A DNA stretch of 64,000 bases from Termitomyces sp. T153 (lineage: Eukaryota; Basidiomycota; Agaricomycetes; Agaricales; Lyophyllaceae): assembly GCA_018296165.2 (NCBI GenBank), contig JACKQL020000058.1, positions 124,001 to 188,000 on the forward strand, given 5' to 3'. A program made the position numbers and the translations under genes. Position 1 is the first letter of the stretch. The number at the start of each line of letters is the position of its first letter. The notes beneath the pieces are model-generated. The model did not search any database. It had not been told where the DNA came from and was given only the letters and a program-made list of their open reading frames with translations. This document shows positions 1-11,004 of this stretch, in pieces.

Positions 1-858
1 GCAAAGACGGGTGCATTCATCATGTATGTGAAGGCTTTGCACAGGCACTGATAAGCTGTGCGCTTTGGTTCTGCTGCGACCGTAGCCTTGGTGAGATGGT
101 GGGTTTCGTCAAAATAGAAAACAATAACAGGTTGTATGTCGGTCTGCGCAGGCTCGATTTTCTTCGAGACGGAGTAAATAAATGTAATTACTGGAAATAG
201 AGTTTTTTCTAGGTGGTGGAAGGTATCAACGAACCTCGGTCCTTAAGATGGTTCAATTTGACGCGCTCGTCCGATATGTCTTCGAAACCTCGTAAAGGAG
301 ATGATTCAATTGCTGCTGTATACATCTTGAGGCGCTCCGGGCTGAGAGGGGGACCAATATATTCTTTCCAATATGCTGCAACACGTTTGATTCCAAGACC
401 CGACTTTTTCCGGAGATTAATCCAATTATCCACAAAGGCGATGATCTTTAATAAGAACAGGAGGTAGCGACGCTGAACATGAAGTGCCAAGGTTTCTCTT
501 GTGGTTTTTATGCAGAAAAAGTCAACTAGCAGTCGACCGTCGGCCATATCACCCTGTGGAAAGCCTTGATCGTGAGGTCAGAAGAACGTATGAGATCAAC
601 CCCAAGCAAAGCACCTGATCTATCTTCTGTGGGCCTCAAAACCACCGAGATCATGAAGACCACTTCGGTGAGCTTGTCCACAAGCCGTGATTTACCTATA
701 ACGGATCCTTGAATGATGGCACAGAAATTCGCGTAGGGTTTCTGGAGTGGATTTTTGTACATTTCCTTTATCGTGTCTCGCAAGAATCCATCGGCATCCA
801 CCACATATGCCGTCTTCCAGGCTGTTCTTACTGCCTCTCTAATAGCTGAGTCATGCAT
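1..858 (-). CDS. Agaricomycete P-loop accessory protein, CRN-like (partial)
   Basis: Three exons read from 858 leftward and off the window edge; inferred introns are 565-614 (50 nt) and 191-234 (44 nt), both GT-AG and both restoring frame. Exon 1 has a degenerate Walker-A-like loop, IIQGSVIGKSRLVDKL, about residues 48-63. Exon 2 carries a GFPQGD segment just after LRP. Exon 3 has a Walker-B-like run, VIVFYFDETHHLT. This order (QSSGxGKSR, LRP, FPxxD, FYFDEAH) is, to my knowledge, that of a large lineage-specific Agaricomycete family of unknown role, sometimes grouped with Crinkler-like NTPases. The classical Walker-A first glycine spacing is not met. An in-frame TGA lies immediately 5-prime of ATG 858, so this is the only start seen, but the family usually has a longer N terminus, so the gene may be 5-prime truncated. 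It borders a transposon block. Confidence 0.6.
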
Positions 859-1375
859 TCAGCGTGAGTAGTTGAGGATGGGAATGGGAGTGACTCTAAG
901 ATTCACCAGGTTCCAGGTTATATGCAGGTGGCCAACAAGGACATTTCTTCCTGTCTTCCATCCTCAACTAATAAAAGTAAGTGAAAAAAGAGGGCCAATG
1001 CCAAGCAAGTTGGTCACCAATTTGTGGTTGCAAGGTATACACAGTACCTCGTGGCCCAACACATTGGTGGCCCAGACTAGCTTGTCAGAAACTTTGAAGG
1101 ACTTGTAGTCTTTCAGTCAGTGTAGTATCTTGGCAAAGAGCTTGTCTTTGCCACATAAGGTTTTGATACAACAAAGTAATACTTTGTCTGTGCAATCTAC
1201 TGGTAGCTTGCCCAATTCTCCCCCACACTGACATTTCCTAAATTATAGAAAATGTCTCACAATCATGTGTGTGAAGCACATGAATTATGCCTATGTTGAC
1301 TGTTGATCATTTAATACAAATGTTGTAATGTCATATCATCTCAAGTACTACATATCCATTTCCATCCACACAGAT
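859..1375. other. Edge of transposon block A, no gene seen
   Basis: The first hundred bases still contain some CG; from about 1,030 onward CG almost disappears and the sequence becomes AC/TG-rich like the other transposon blocks. No reading frame with recognisable content was found on either strand. Confidence 0.5.
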
Positions 1376-2370
1376 GCCTCCTAGAATCTGTGGCAAGACT
1401 TGGTGCCATCCTGAACTCCCAAAGAATTTTCAATACAAAAATTGTGACCAATGCCAACAACAAGATAGGGCTACTAAGCATGCACAGTGACAATGCATAT
1501 TAGAAAAAAGAGCTCATAGTAGTCCAAAATGCAGACAAGAAGAACAAATGACCACATGGCACAACTTAACAAGATTGTAGTGATTTACCTGCATCAACAC
1601 TGTGACAACATGAGGAAACTGCCTGGACTGATGACAGTTCAGAAGAAAGAAGTGATGATGAAGCAGAAGACAATAAATTTGATGTAAGCTGCTAATCTTA
1701 TATGATGTACTATACTGTATACTTCTTGGTGATATTGTCAGATGTATGACAATGCTGAAGAGTTTGTCAAGGCCATATGTACTGAGTTTTGAGTAAAGAG
1801 AGAAGTCAAGTTTTTTGGAGCTGACATAAATGTGAGGTATTGCAACACCCTATTGGACATGTCACTTATGTGAATTCATACCCAGACATCTGTCAGGGGA
1901 TGTCCCATTCCCCCTCTGTCCTGTTCTCCCTCCTTATGGTTTTTCTTTATTCTCCCTTGCTTTCCCTATCTGCTGGTCCCAGTTCTAGCCCTCAGGCTGC
2001 ACTGGTTCTCTGTCAATAATTCTGACAAGTGTTGCCCCCTCCACATGGCCTCTCACCAGACCCCTGGATTATTTCCTGCATTCCTGGCCTACCACTCATT
2101 GTAGGCCTCCCATCTTTGGACCACAGGTACTTTCAACTAAGGGCTATCTTTTGGTCATATTTGCATGTTGTCACATGCTGGGAGTGTCAAGAACCATAAA
2201 AGGCTCAAGAGCAGACATAGAAGATATTATTGGTGCAGTCAAGATAAGGATGAGAATAAAAAATCAAAAAAATCACAGGATCCCTATGTCAAACAACATG
2301 ACAATGTCAGAGTGCAGCAAATCTGAGGTATCTGTAACCAAATGCCTGGCAATGTCAAGATTGAAGCATT
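1376..2370 (+). mobile_element. Decayed N-terminal part of a transposon protein, possibly MULE-type
   Basis: Starting at ATG 1376 the plus strand reads PRICGKTWCHPELPKNF and then YKNCDQCQQQDRATKH, a CxxC-type cysteine pair pattern. Near 1,741 it reads MYDNAEEFVKAICTEF, and near 2,230-2,290 WCSQDKDENKKSKKSQDP followed by VKQHDN. From memory this order (cysteine motif, acidic linker, W/F-C-x-QD-KKSKxSQ, RD) is that of Agaricomycete transposon proteins resembling MULE/FAR1-type N termini. Frames are broken by stops and by an insertion near 1,840-2,130. Assignment to MULE is an inference; the catalytic domain is not seen. Confidence 0.35.
1875..2055 (+). repeat. Dispersed repeat copy shared with the TIR element at 15.3-16.0 kb
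   Basis: The stretch with GTCAGGGGATGTCCCATTC, GCCCTCAGGCTGCACTGG and TTCTCTGTCAATAATTC matches the reverse complement of about 15,432-15,600 over some 150 bp, at roughly 75-80 percent by eye. It interrupts the decayed transposon frame at 1,376-2,370, so it looks like a nested fragment. Confidence 0.6.
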
Positions 2371-3105
2371 AGTTTGGGTCATCACAGGACACAAAGGTGC
2401 CATCTTGGTTTCTAAGTTCTCATGAGAACCCATGCAGTGCAAGAGTGCCCACACGAAGCAGATCTTTCGAGTTCAGTGGGTGTACAAACAACTTTGCAAC
2501 TCTGTTCCCAAAAAAAATCTAATAAACTCAAACAGCATCTACAAATTAGAGCATATTTGCAATTGGCTCCACCAGCCAAATCAATAAAAATTTGTTTGCT
2601 CCACAACCAAAATTTGTTTTGTCCTAATGGGAAGCATGACATGGCAGTTCCCATGATATAAGGTAATCCAGTCAGGTCTGATAACCATCTCAACAATAGC
2701 AAGTCATAGCTGATTGCTGCAATTTCTTATTGCCCCTGTGCCTCTAATCTCACAAGTGCCTTTGACACTGCCTATGCTTAATGTGGCCACCATTGGTGGT
2801 CTCTCTCATTTGCTGTATGAGAACAATAGTCTGGACCAGGTTGTCATACAGTCAAGTACACCAGTGTAGATATCATATAAAAAGATCAAAGAGAGCTGAA
2901 AAAAAAATAGTCAATACAAATGGAAAGTGGTAAAAGCAACTGTAAGTCTAGAGATCCCACGATTGCTGTCACAGCTCCATATCAGGATGTCACATTGTCT
3001 AAAACAAGCCAACCAAGATTTGGACCCTGTGGAGCCAAAATTTGAATCCCTGTGCAAATATGCTCTATTGGAGAAAAATATACGATGGTTCAATTCCCCG
3101 GCCTT
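2371..3105. other. Transposon-derived, CG-depleted sequence
   Basis: No readable gene. The region is almost without CG until about 3,085, where CG-bearing sequence returns abruptly just before the stop codon of the NRPS-like gene. The change of composition is within about 20 bases. Confidence 0.5.
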
Positions 3106-6100
3106 TTAGCGAAGGAATCTCACATCACGCCAATAACTGACCCAGCGACGCACGTCTTCGGCTCCAATAGGTCGCACCTCTCTCATTGTCTGGCTCAAAT
3201 GTTGAGCCTTGACGGTTGCGAATTTCGCTAGTCCACCGCTTTCGACTTCGTGACGGCCGGCCTCAGCAATGGCACAGTTAGCCTTAGAGATCGTGCGGAA
3301 GAACTCGAGAAGCTTAACAGCAGGCTATAGAAAGGACATGATGAGTCTATTGAAGTCAGAGCCGATGGCTAAAAAACTCACAATAGCCTGGATGTCGGCA
3401 TCACTTGCGTTCTTAGAACGTTTTTCAAGCAGAGAAAACCACTCCTGGAAAGAGACCACACGTAAGGGAAAGCCGTCTTTAACCAGTACCGCCTTAAGAG
3501 CATCTATCACTTCGCTCCATTGTATAGGTCGAGGATGGACCAGATTGATTGCTACGGGAAACTTTTCAGAGGAAAACGCGACGTCGAGGATAGCTTTGGA
3601 GACTGTGTGCATAGGCAACCAGGAGATCAACTGAATTCACAACCTTAATAAGAATGGCGCCGATGAGAAGAGTGAAGACAACGTACCCCAGTGGCATTAG
3701 GAAGTGCTCCAAGAGCTAAACTTGACTTCACGAGGATAGGCAACCAATCACTCGTAGCCCAGGCACCGTTCGGAAGTCCTCCACTGATCTGACCGATACG
3801 GAGAGAAGAAACTTGTATTCCGCTCATTGCGAGTAGCTGGAATAGGATGTTAGAGAGGGAAAATTAAGGTCAAGGGGGAGTGCATCGCGTACCCTTTCTG
3901 ACACATATTTACCCTCACCATAGCCATTTCCAACAGCAACAGCGGCATCCGTTAGAACTTCCTCGGGGAACAGGACTTCAGGCTGGCCCCATGACTGCGC
4001 TGATGCCACAGAAGAAGTGAACAGGAAACGAATTGACTCAGGGTGTGGCCCAGAACGCGCAAAGTCAATGAGTTTGCGAGTGCCTCGAACATTGGGCTCG
4101 AACGATGACAACGAAAGGTTAAAGTCAAGGCGCCACGCAGTATGGATAATAACAGTGACAGAGTCCCTAATCTGACGTGATAGAGATAGATCTTGATAAG
4201 AGCCTTTTACAGCTGTAGATTGAATTTACCTCATTGTAGAGTTGATCTGATAACCCGAAGCGAGAGAGTGCTGCATCACCTTCCACAAAAGCAAGCCTGT
4301 CGGACTGCAGGAGTTTCATGTCCAACCCTTTATCCTGGAACCGTTCAGTGTGTCGTTCGAGGATCGAACTCGTGGATGCACGATTTAGAGCATATACACG
4401 CTCAACAGAAGGATCGAGTAAGAGGTCAGCAAGAATCTGAGAACCAAGATTTCCAGTCGATCCTGTCAGTAGGATGACTTTGTTTCTCGGTGTAGAGAGT
4501 GTAGAGAAATCAGAGGGTGAGTTATCGAGACCAGCACTATACTTCTCGATCATTGCCTCAATTTCCACCTTGGCATTTTTTCCATCCTGGAAGCCCTCGG
4601 GATCAGCCACGAGTTTCACGAGGAATGTCGTAAGTGTTTCGATAGATGGGTATGTGTAGACAGTATTCTGGGTGATATTTTCCGTGGCTTTGACAGTCAA
4701 ATTATCCTTGCTTGCACGTAAAGCGCCCGCGATACGGCGGCGAAGGATTGTCGCACTCAAACTTCGGGCGAGAATAAGATACATTGGGAGCGGACGTTGA
4801 ATAGGACTAACCTATCGAAGCCCTGCTCGAAAAGATCCTGGGAAACGTCAAAGGTTTTGCCTGAATGGATATCCGCGGCCTGTTCCAGGAGCCAGACCCG
4901 GACATGTTTATTCTCCCAAGTAATTGGAGGTACCACGTCCTCTCCTTTTGCACTTTGTTCAACGGTAGCATAGCTGTAGAAAAGTTGAAAAAAGGCAGAA
5001 AATCAGAATGATGTGGACATACAGTCCCTCAATCTCATCATCATAAATCTTGAGAGCCATCTTGCGCATGACGGTTCCTTTTCCTGCTCGAGGTAGAGGC
5101 TTATCCTTGGAAGTAAAGAGAATCATCTCCTTAAATATCCTACTAAACGCCGGCGCGATTTTATTGGCTTCCTCTATCACAGACCTGAACGCGCGGACGG
5201 TCAGCTCCAGAATGATCAGCTGGAGCCTATACCCACCAGAGTTGATTTCGTAATTCTGCGACCTGAGTCTGATTTGTGATATCAATAGCATACTGAGCCT
5301 TGGGCTCGATAAGAATTCCTGGCTGATCGTGAGTGCGACCGAAGATGATAGCACCCATAACACTGTTATCGATATATAGGTAAGTAGGGGTGCGCGCGAA
5401 AATAGCGCGAGATCGACACCGACTAGGGGCTACTCAGAACGATATCCTCCATTGGGGCCGGGACCGTCTTTTCCCCAGATGAGTGGATGACGACATCATC
5501 AATCCGCCCGACGCTGGAGCAACTATCAGCTAACTCAATGCAAGAAGAGGGAAATGACATACATCTTCCACAGGTGATCCTTCGTAGGATGCGGTTCCCA
5601 GAGGTCGGAAGTGGCATACCCCCTGACATCAGGCAAGTTTTCAATGGGAAGCGAATGCGTATCCGTAGTCTACAAGCTATGTCAGATCGATTTCGATGTC
5701 AAAAGGTCAATCAATCGCGTACCAAGAATTGACATTCGAACGTTCCATCTCCCTGAGGCATCCATCTAACCTTTGCTCTGTCGCTAAACTCCATATATGC
5801 CCAATCATCCTCGTCACCCGGACGCGGAATGGCATACGTCGGCGAGCCAAACTCGGTGCCACCGTAACCAGGGTTAAGTTTGACACCTGCTGAAACCATG
5901 AAGTTACCCAGCTTAGGTGCCACGGCACCGCCGGAGTAACCCTAGATACACGATATCAGCAAACTGCACTCATTTCAAAAATCAACATACGACAAAATAC
6001 AATGTTTTGAGGAGGTCAACGGCCTCGATAGACTGTGCCCATATCTGCAGGAGGGCAGGAATTGTCATCATCGAATTGGACTTTGTACGTCGAGTGTGCT

Positions 6101-7066
6101 CGAGGATATTCTCCGGGGTCGGTATCATCGGAGTCATCTCCCTTGAGGTCACTTGGGGAGGATAGACGCCCACGGAGATAAGTCCGAACAGAGGATAGAG
6201 TACCTGCACGTAGATGCCAAGTGTATGGAACGAAGGGAGCATCATGGCCCCAATCCGCAAATGGGGTCTGTGATCACGGAACTCAATCAGACAAGCTAGC
6301 CGTCAAAATGTTAGCATCAGTCAACAAAAATCTTCGTAATACTTACGAAAAGCCGCCCAGTGCGAAAGGATCAGATGTGTTTGATAAATTGCCTTTGGAA
6401 ATCCGGTACTACCGGATGAGTGAAGGATTAATGCGATATCCGATAAGAGAGGCCGCGTAATCGGTGTAGGATAACACTCAAAAGGATCACGGACAGTCTC
6501 AGTCCCAAGTTTAGGATACACTTGATCGAGCGTTGGAATCTCCTCAATTGAAAGTTCAAAATCAAGTACGTCCGCAGCGAGCTCGGTTTGAACACCATCC
6601 AGGAGGCTGCGAAGTGTGGCAGGGGTAGTGATCAGGCGGTGGCACGATGTTTTCTTCAGGAGATGCACAACTGCAGCGGGACTGTTACGGGGAGAAATGG
6701 GAAACGGCTTTTCGAACATACATCATCGTCGGTGTTCTCCCAAACATGACAAGTTAGAGGACTCACCACTAGACCGGCTATCATCAGGCCTATCGTCACT
6801 GCATGGTACACAATCGTATCGGCCAATGCAATAAATGCGACTATCTCCCGGTCAGGGCCAGCACGCCTGGGTCGAACCAGGTGAGCTACTCGATGACACG
6901 CACGTCCAAATTCGAGGTATGTAATCTCTGTTACTTCGCTCGAGCCTTCTTTGCTATAAGTAAACATAGGAAGCTCAGCATTGTGCTTCCAGTGGAAATC
7001 GATGGTCTCTGGGATGGTCACTGAGCCGTCGAGTGGGGGGCAGACCGGTTCTTGCGGGATAGTCAT
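3106..7066 (-). CDS. NRPS-like enzyme: adenylation, carrier and thioester reductase domains
   Basis: Predicted to activate a carboxylic acid as an acyl-AMP, load it on a phosphopantetheine arm and release it by NAD(P)H reduction. About 1,090 residues in some 14 exons; every junction checked is GT-AG and keeps frame, so the gene looks intact. Adenylation motifs in order: ALILHSSGSTGFPKAI, GYGGTEFG, GRIDDVVIHSSGEKTVP, and the lysine motif PLPRAGKGTVMRK. The carrier site is FEQGFDSLSAT (the Ser after Asp takes the arm), split by an intron near 4,762-4,811. The reductase has LTGSTGNLGSQIL (NADP loop) and GYGEGKYVSE (YxxxK). It ends in the GAEDVRRWVSYWR tail typical of the family. No condensation domain. 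ATG 7066 starts MTIPQEPVCPPLDG; a TATATAA lies 38-44 bp upstream. Architecture equals that of aminoadipate-reductase-like and aryl-acid reductase enzymes; the substrate cannot be read. No tailoring genes are adjacent. Confidence 0.93.
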
Positions 7067-7103
7067 CTACGAACTAATGTGGGTCAGTAGAATTCCTTCC
7101 CAG

Positions 7104-7110
7104 TTATATA
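7104..7110 (-). promoter_or_regulatory. Candidate TATA box of the NRPS-like gene
   Basis: TATATAA on the minus strand, 38-44 bp before the start codon at 7066. Placement this close implies a very short leader; it is a motif match only. Confidence 0.35.
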
Positions 7111-7584
7111 GTGAGAACGTAGAAAATAGCATGTGGGACCTACTTACTCGAATTTGAAACATCAGACGACCGACCTGGGGCTCGGGCTTGGATCGGAGAC
7201 CGAGGCTTTGTGGATTTTATCTTGGTCATCTTCACTGTCCCTCTTCGAAGTTCGAGACTCGGGGTAGCCTCCAGGTGCAAAACTGTTTCCTCACCTGCAA
7301 CAGCCTAAACACCAGCACTTAGCAAGAAGTATACTTACAGCTGACTTGCAAACATTCAGTTTTCAGTCTCGACAAGGTTTGGACCGAGGTTGAGTGATTG
7401 GTAATGCTCATTTCTTCGTTTCTAACCAATACATGAGAGGCATCCGAACAAAACAGAATGAGCAACGTCTCCGACTAAATGTACTCGGCATTGTCCGGTT
7501 GTATCATTGCCCATAATCTATCATGTAGAAATATAGCCGTGTAAACATCTTCACAGCTTGAAAAAGTGCGAAGGGGAGGCGGTA
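7111..7584. other. Intergenic region upstream of the NRPS-like gene
   Basis: Ordinary CG-containing sequence between the start of the NRPS-like gene and the 3-prime end of the F-box/LRR-like gene, which is on the same strand. No further gene or repeat is seen. Confidence 0.5.
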
Positions 7585-8277
7585 CTATCGTTGGCTTTCT
7601 AGCGAAAGATGAATGTCGATGGGGTAGATTTCCTTCATATCATCCATGCGCCTCTCTACGCGCCTCTTGATTGAGAGCCATTCCAATGGCACATTTCGCC
7701 ACAAAATTTCAACGAAGTTTGGGCTCTTCAGCGCCCGAGAACCGACAACATTAGAGTCAACAGATGCAGGAGTTATTTCCCGTCACCAGAACCTACTCTC
7801 AATAGCGTCAAGCACCTCATTATCTCCAAGAAAATGTGAAAGATCAAGTCTACGAGGGTTAAATCCTGCTGCCAGCCAACGCATGGATTCCTGCTTTGCC
7901 CGATGCGAGATATTGTCGGCTATATATACTTTTGTGAGGTTTGGCAAGATGTGTTCAGAGTGATTATTCACGTCTCGATTGTACCTGATTGCGGTCAGGA
8001 TTTTGGCATAAGAGTAGCAGTGGCCATTGCGTGGTGGCTCTATTTGGAGGTACTGGAGCTGAGGAAGCAACCTTAAAAAGTTGAAAACCTCATCATAGGG
8101 AAATATAATGTTTAAAAGTCCAAGAAGACGGATAGGCGCACATGAGCAGATCTGCAGCCGTATAAGATCATCAATAATATCTACCGTTGTCCTCCAAGGC
8201 CAGGTCTGTTTTAGGAAGGTCGGCAGCAATTTCCGAGGTGTGTTGGGGGTCCTGGAACCTGTGACATCGAAATTCAT
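7585..8277 (-). CDS. F-box/LRR-like protein, C-terminal part (possibly broken)
   Basis: From 8277 the minus strand reads 164 residues with leucine-rich-repeat rhythm (LLGLLNIIFPYDEVFNFLR, LLPQLQYLQIEPP, LPNLTKVYIADN), the layout of the C-terminal half of Agaricomycete F-box proteins, which present substrates to SCF ubiquitin ligases. After VLDAIESRFW there is an in-frame TGA (7783-7785); the same frame then continues with SPNFVEILWRNVPLEWL and ends at 7585, which again resembles this family. So either a short intron removes the stop or the gene is a pseudogene. No F-box is visible at the N terminus, and upstream sequence soon becomes transposon-like, so a 5-prime truncation is likely. Confidence 0.45.
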
Positions 8278-9171
8278 TACTACTCATCCACAATCTCCCT
8301 CTCCACATAATTCAATGGAAGGGATAACAAACAGAGCTTATGTTTCCTTGTTAGTTGCATTTCCTTGCTTCTAGTTCATGTACAGAACAATAATCTTGTA
8401 AGGCAGTGAAAGTCTTGCAGATACTTCCAAGGTTCCTTTTCTGAGTGAATTACAAACTTAACGCAACTTACCTCAAGTAGAGATTTGTTCAAAACATTCA
8501 TGGCATATCAAGATCAGCTCTTCTGGCGCATTCACTGACCTCAGTCAAAAGCCGTAATTGAATCGTGCAGACTGCTCGATTTGAAAGACACAGTCTTTGT
8601 TACCTTGATTGGTCTTCATAATATTGGAGATATGAGCTTTGAAGAAATGGTAAGTCTAGCTGAAAAAAACCAAAAGCATTCCTCTCATGTCAGATAGATT
8701 ATCATATATATAGAATACAAGATTCCAACAAAATTATTATTGTAAACTTTCAACATATCACCAGTGTGTTAGGTAGATAAAATATATTTCAACTAAACAA
8801 CACTGCTCAGATGTAGTGGCCTTGTGACCAAATTTTGTGTGATAAACATTGACATAAAGACCCCATCAACTGAAAATGGACAAGTGAAAGGAAAAAGTAG
8901 ACCTGATCCTGGTAGACAATGGTACACCATGGCACTTCTTGTCCCAGGTTTAGGTTCTTCTCTTGCTGATCTTCATGGGTCAAATGGATTTGTTAATTGA
9001 ATATACAGTGTGAATGCTCTTTCTGGTTCTCCTCTTTCCTGCTATGTAACCTTATATTTAGTTTCTTCCTGGATTCTTTGCTCAAGACAATGCAATGGCC
9101 ACAGATATACCTGCTATTGGTGATCTGAGCTTGTGTATATCTGCCCTATCTCTTAAAATAGAGATTTTTTA
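8278..9171. other. Transition into transposon block B
   Basis: Up to about 8,600 some CG remains; beyond this it is nearly absent. A stretch near 8,930-8,990 reads VPGLGSSLADLHGSNGF on the plus strand and could be the decayed 5-prime part of the phosphatase pseudogene that follows. Nothing else is recognisable. Confidence 0.4.
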
Positions 9172-10020
9172 GGTTCCACCCCTTTTGGACTTCTTGACAA
9201 TTCTTTGGATCAGTGGAGCAGCTTTTTTAATCAAGTGCATGCTCTGAATGAGGGAGCCAATGAAATTACATCTTACAAGGTTTTCTTTCTGAGTCATCAT
9301 GGCAAAGGATTTTGTAAGTGTGTGCCTTCCCTATCAATAATCTTCATAAAGAGGAGTTGAAAGATAATGTTGCAGAGGTGAAATATGGTACTCCTGCTTG
9401 GAATGAGTACAGTTTGACATATAAATTGTGATGATCACATAGCACATAAGCTACTGGTCCAAACTAGATGGGGATGGTGAAATTGTCTGGGGCTGTGAGT
9501 TACTTTTAATTCTGTCCTGTTACTAGATTATGACAAGCATCTTGTTCATAGCCAATGTGAAACTCACAGAGATGGGGGAATTCCAAGCCCAAGCTACAGG
9601 TGAAGTATGGAAGACCAAGCTTGCTACTAGATTACCTGTACCTGGAAAATTCTATGTATCTCTATTATTATGTGCATTGAAGACTCTCGAGATCATGTTC
9701 AGTGGTCTCTTTCCAGAGTGTAAATCTGATTGGGTGACTGTTTTCAAGGTAAACTTTCCAGAGAGCTTTGATTACTGCTAACCCACTATACACAATAGAA
9801 CTGCCATGAGATGTACAGTGTCCATAAATGTGATCAATGACAGACATGGATGTATATCCATACTATTTTCCCTGAATTCTGTATTGAACATGGTTTCACA
9901 GAGAATGACCTCCTCTGGATGCCTGATGTGCATGAGACAAATTTTCATATCACCTGGTGAACCAAACAAGTCCTGGATCTTGTATTCAATGAGAACAAGT
10001 GTTAGAAAAGGATTCTATCC
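9172..10020 (+). pseudogene. Phosphoglycerate-mutase-like (histidine phosphatase) pseudogene
   Basis: Recognisable blocks of the fungal phosphoglycerate-mutase-like family occur in order on the plus strand: TPFGLLDNSLDQWSSFF, FFLSHHGKGF (family RHGEG, first Arg now His), VKYGTPAWNEY, YWSKLDGDGEIVWG, KLTEMGEFQAQATGEVW, RLPVPGKFY then CALKTLEIMFSGLFPE (family RRALKT), NCHEMYSVHKCD (family CRExxGVHTCD), and FTENDLLWMPDVHETNFHI (family pDxRET). The pieces are in different frames, partly because of former introns, and stops such as TGA replace CGA. Arg-to-His, Arg-to-Cys and Arg-to-stop are exactly what CG to CA/TG transitions produce. The catalytic RHG motif is lost, so the gene is dead. It is a host-type gene, not a transposon gene, lying in the CG-depleted block. 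Confidence 0.75.
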
Positions 10021-10024
10021 CTAT

Positions 10025-10745
10025 ATCTCCTCTTTTTAATCACTATTTCTTTATTTAGATTCTATTAGATTTTTCTGTTTCTGAAATTTTCTATTCCAAA
10101 AAGATTATTTGATCCCTTATTCTTTAGAAGTATAACTCAATCTATTTGTGTATGTAATACCATAAGTAAAAGCTAAAAAATGAATTCTAAACTATTTAAA
10201 TATTTATATATCAAATGGAATGGAAATTTCTTACTTAATCTTTTTTTCTTTTCAATTATATTTAAAGTTTTTAGGAAAGAGGAGATAGGTTTATAGATTT
10301 GATTGGATTATTATTTTTTAGGAGTTATGGATTTATGTCTTTTAGTGGAGAGAGATGAGTTATAATAAATAATAATAATAATATATGGAGTATCTGTAAT
10401 TAATTAAACTATCAGAGAGGTGTTTAAGAGTTATACCTTGTTATTTATTCAGTGCACTTTTGAAATGCCAAGGGTGTGGTTTTATAGGAAAATAAAAGTT
10501 TTCTAAATAAGTCATAAGTAAATAATATTATTAACAAACTTTTCTATTTTTTAAATAAATAAATAATATATATATATAAATATAAAAACCTTTTTTATCA
10601 GAAAAAGTATACATAAAGGATGAACTACTCCTAATTTACCTGCCCATATTTTAAAATTACAAGATAAACTTTTAATTAAAATTTTAAGAGTTATAAAAGG
10701 AATTAGTATTTCAACATTGTTAGGAAGAGCTAGAAGTTTATTAGA
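10025..10745. other. Very AT-rich island, part 1 (candidate mitochondrial insertion)
   Basis: Composition shifts sharply to about 80 percent A+T, with poly-T runs, TAATAATAATAATA and TATATATATA. A plus-strand stretch near 10,625-10,740 reads about 40 residues without stop in an AT-rich codon style (KLQDKLLIKILRV, then GISISTLLGRARSLLE). Such composition is unlike both the gene islands and the CG-depleted transposon blocks and resembles fungal mitochondrial or mitochondrial-plasmid DNA. That origin is inferred from composition only. Confidence 0.35.
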
Positions 10746-11004
10746 GTTGAACCCATATGGATGGCCTGTTATTCCAAATCACCATTCTGAATTTATACTC
10801 ACAAGCATCTTATAGTCTAAAGCTGGACTAAGCCCTACTATGATATTAAGCCTGAACCAGGACACTCCTGAGCTTATGTTTTTTCCACTAGTGCACAGAT
10901 TGGCTAATGGCATGTATGGCTACCATAGAATGTAGATCACAGGCCAGCCAATGATGTACAAGACTTTTAAAGAAAGTATTATTTGCCCCTGCCAGCTCTG
11001 AGTT

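Noticed and set aside
3080..3110. GGTTCAATTCC near 3,088, a B-box-like motif, considered as a tRNA
   Set aside because: Flanking bases do not form a T stem or acceptor stem, and the stop codon of the NRPS-like gene is within it.
3325..3393. In-frame TAG near the end of the NRPS-like gene, considered as a disabling stop
   Set aside because: It is the last three bases of a clean 57-nt intron (GTGAGT ... CTATAG) that joins DIQAI to PAVKLLEFF.
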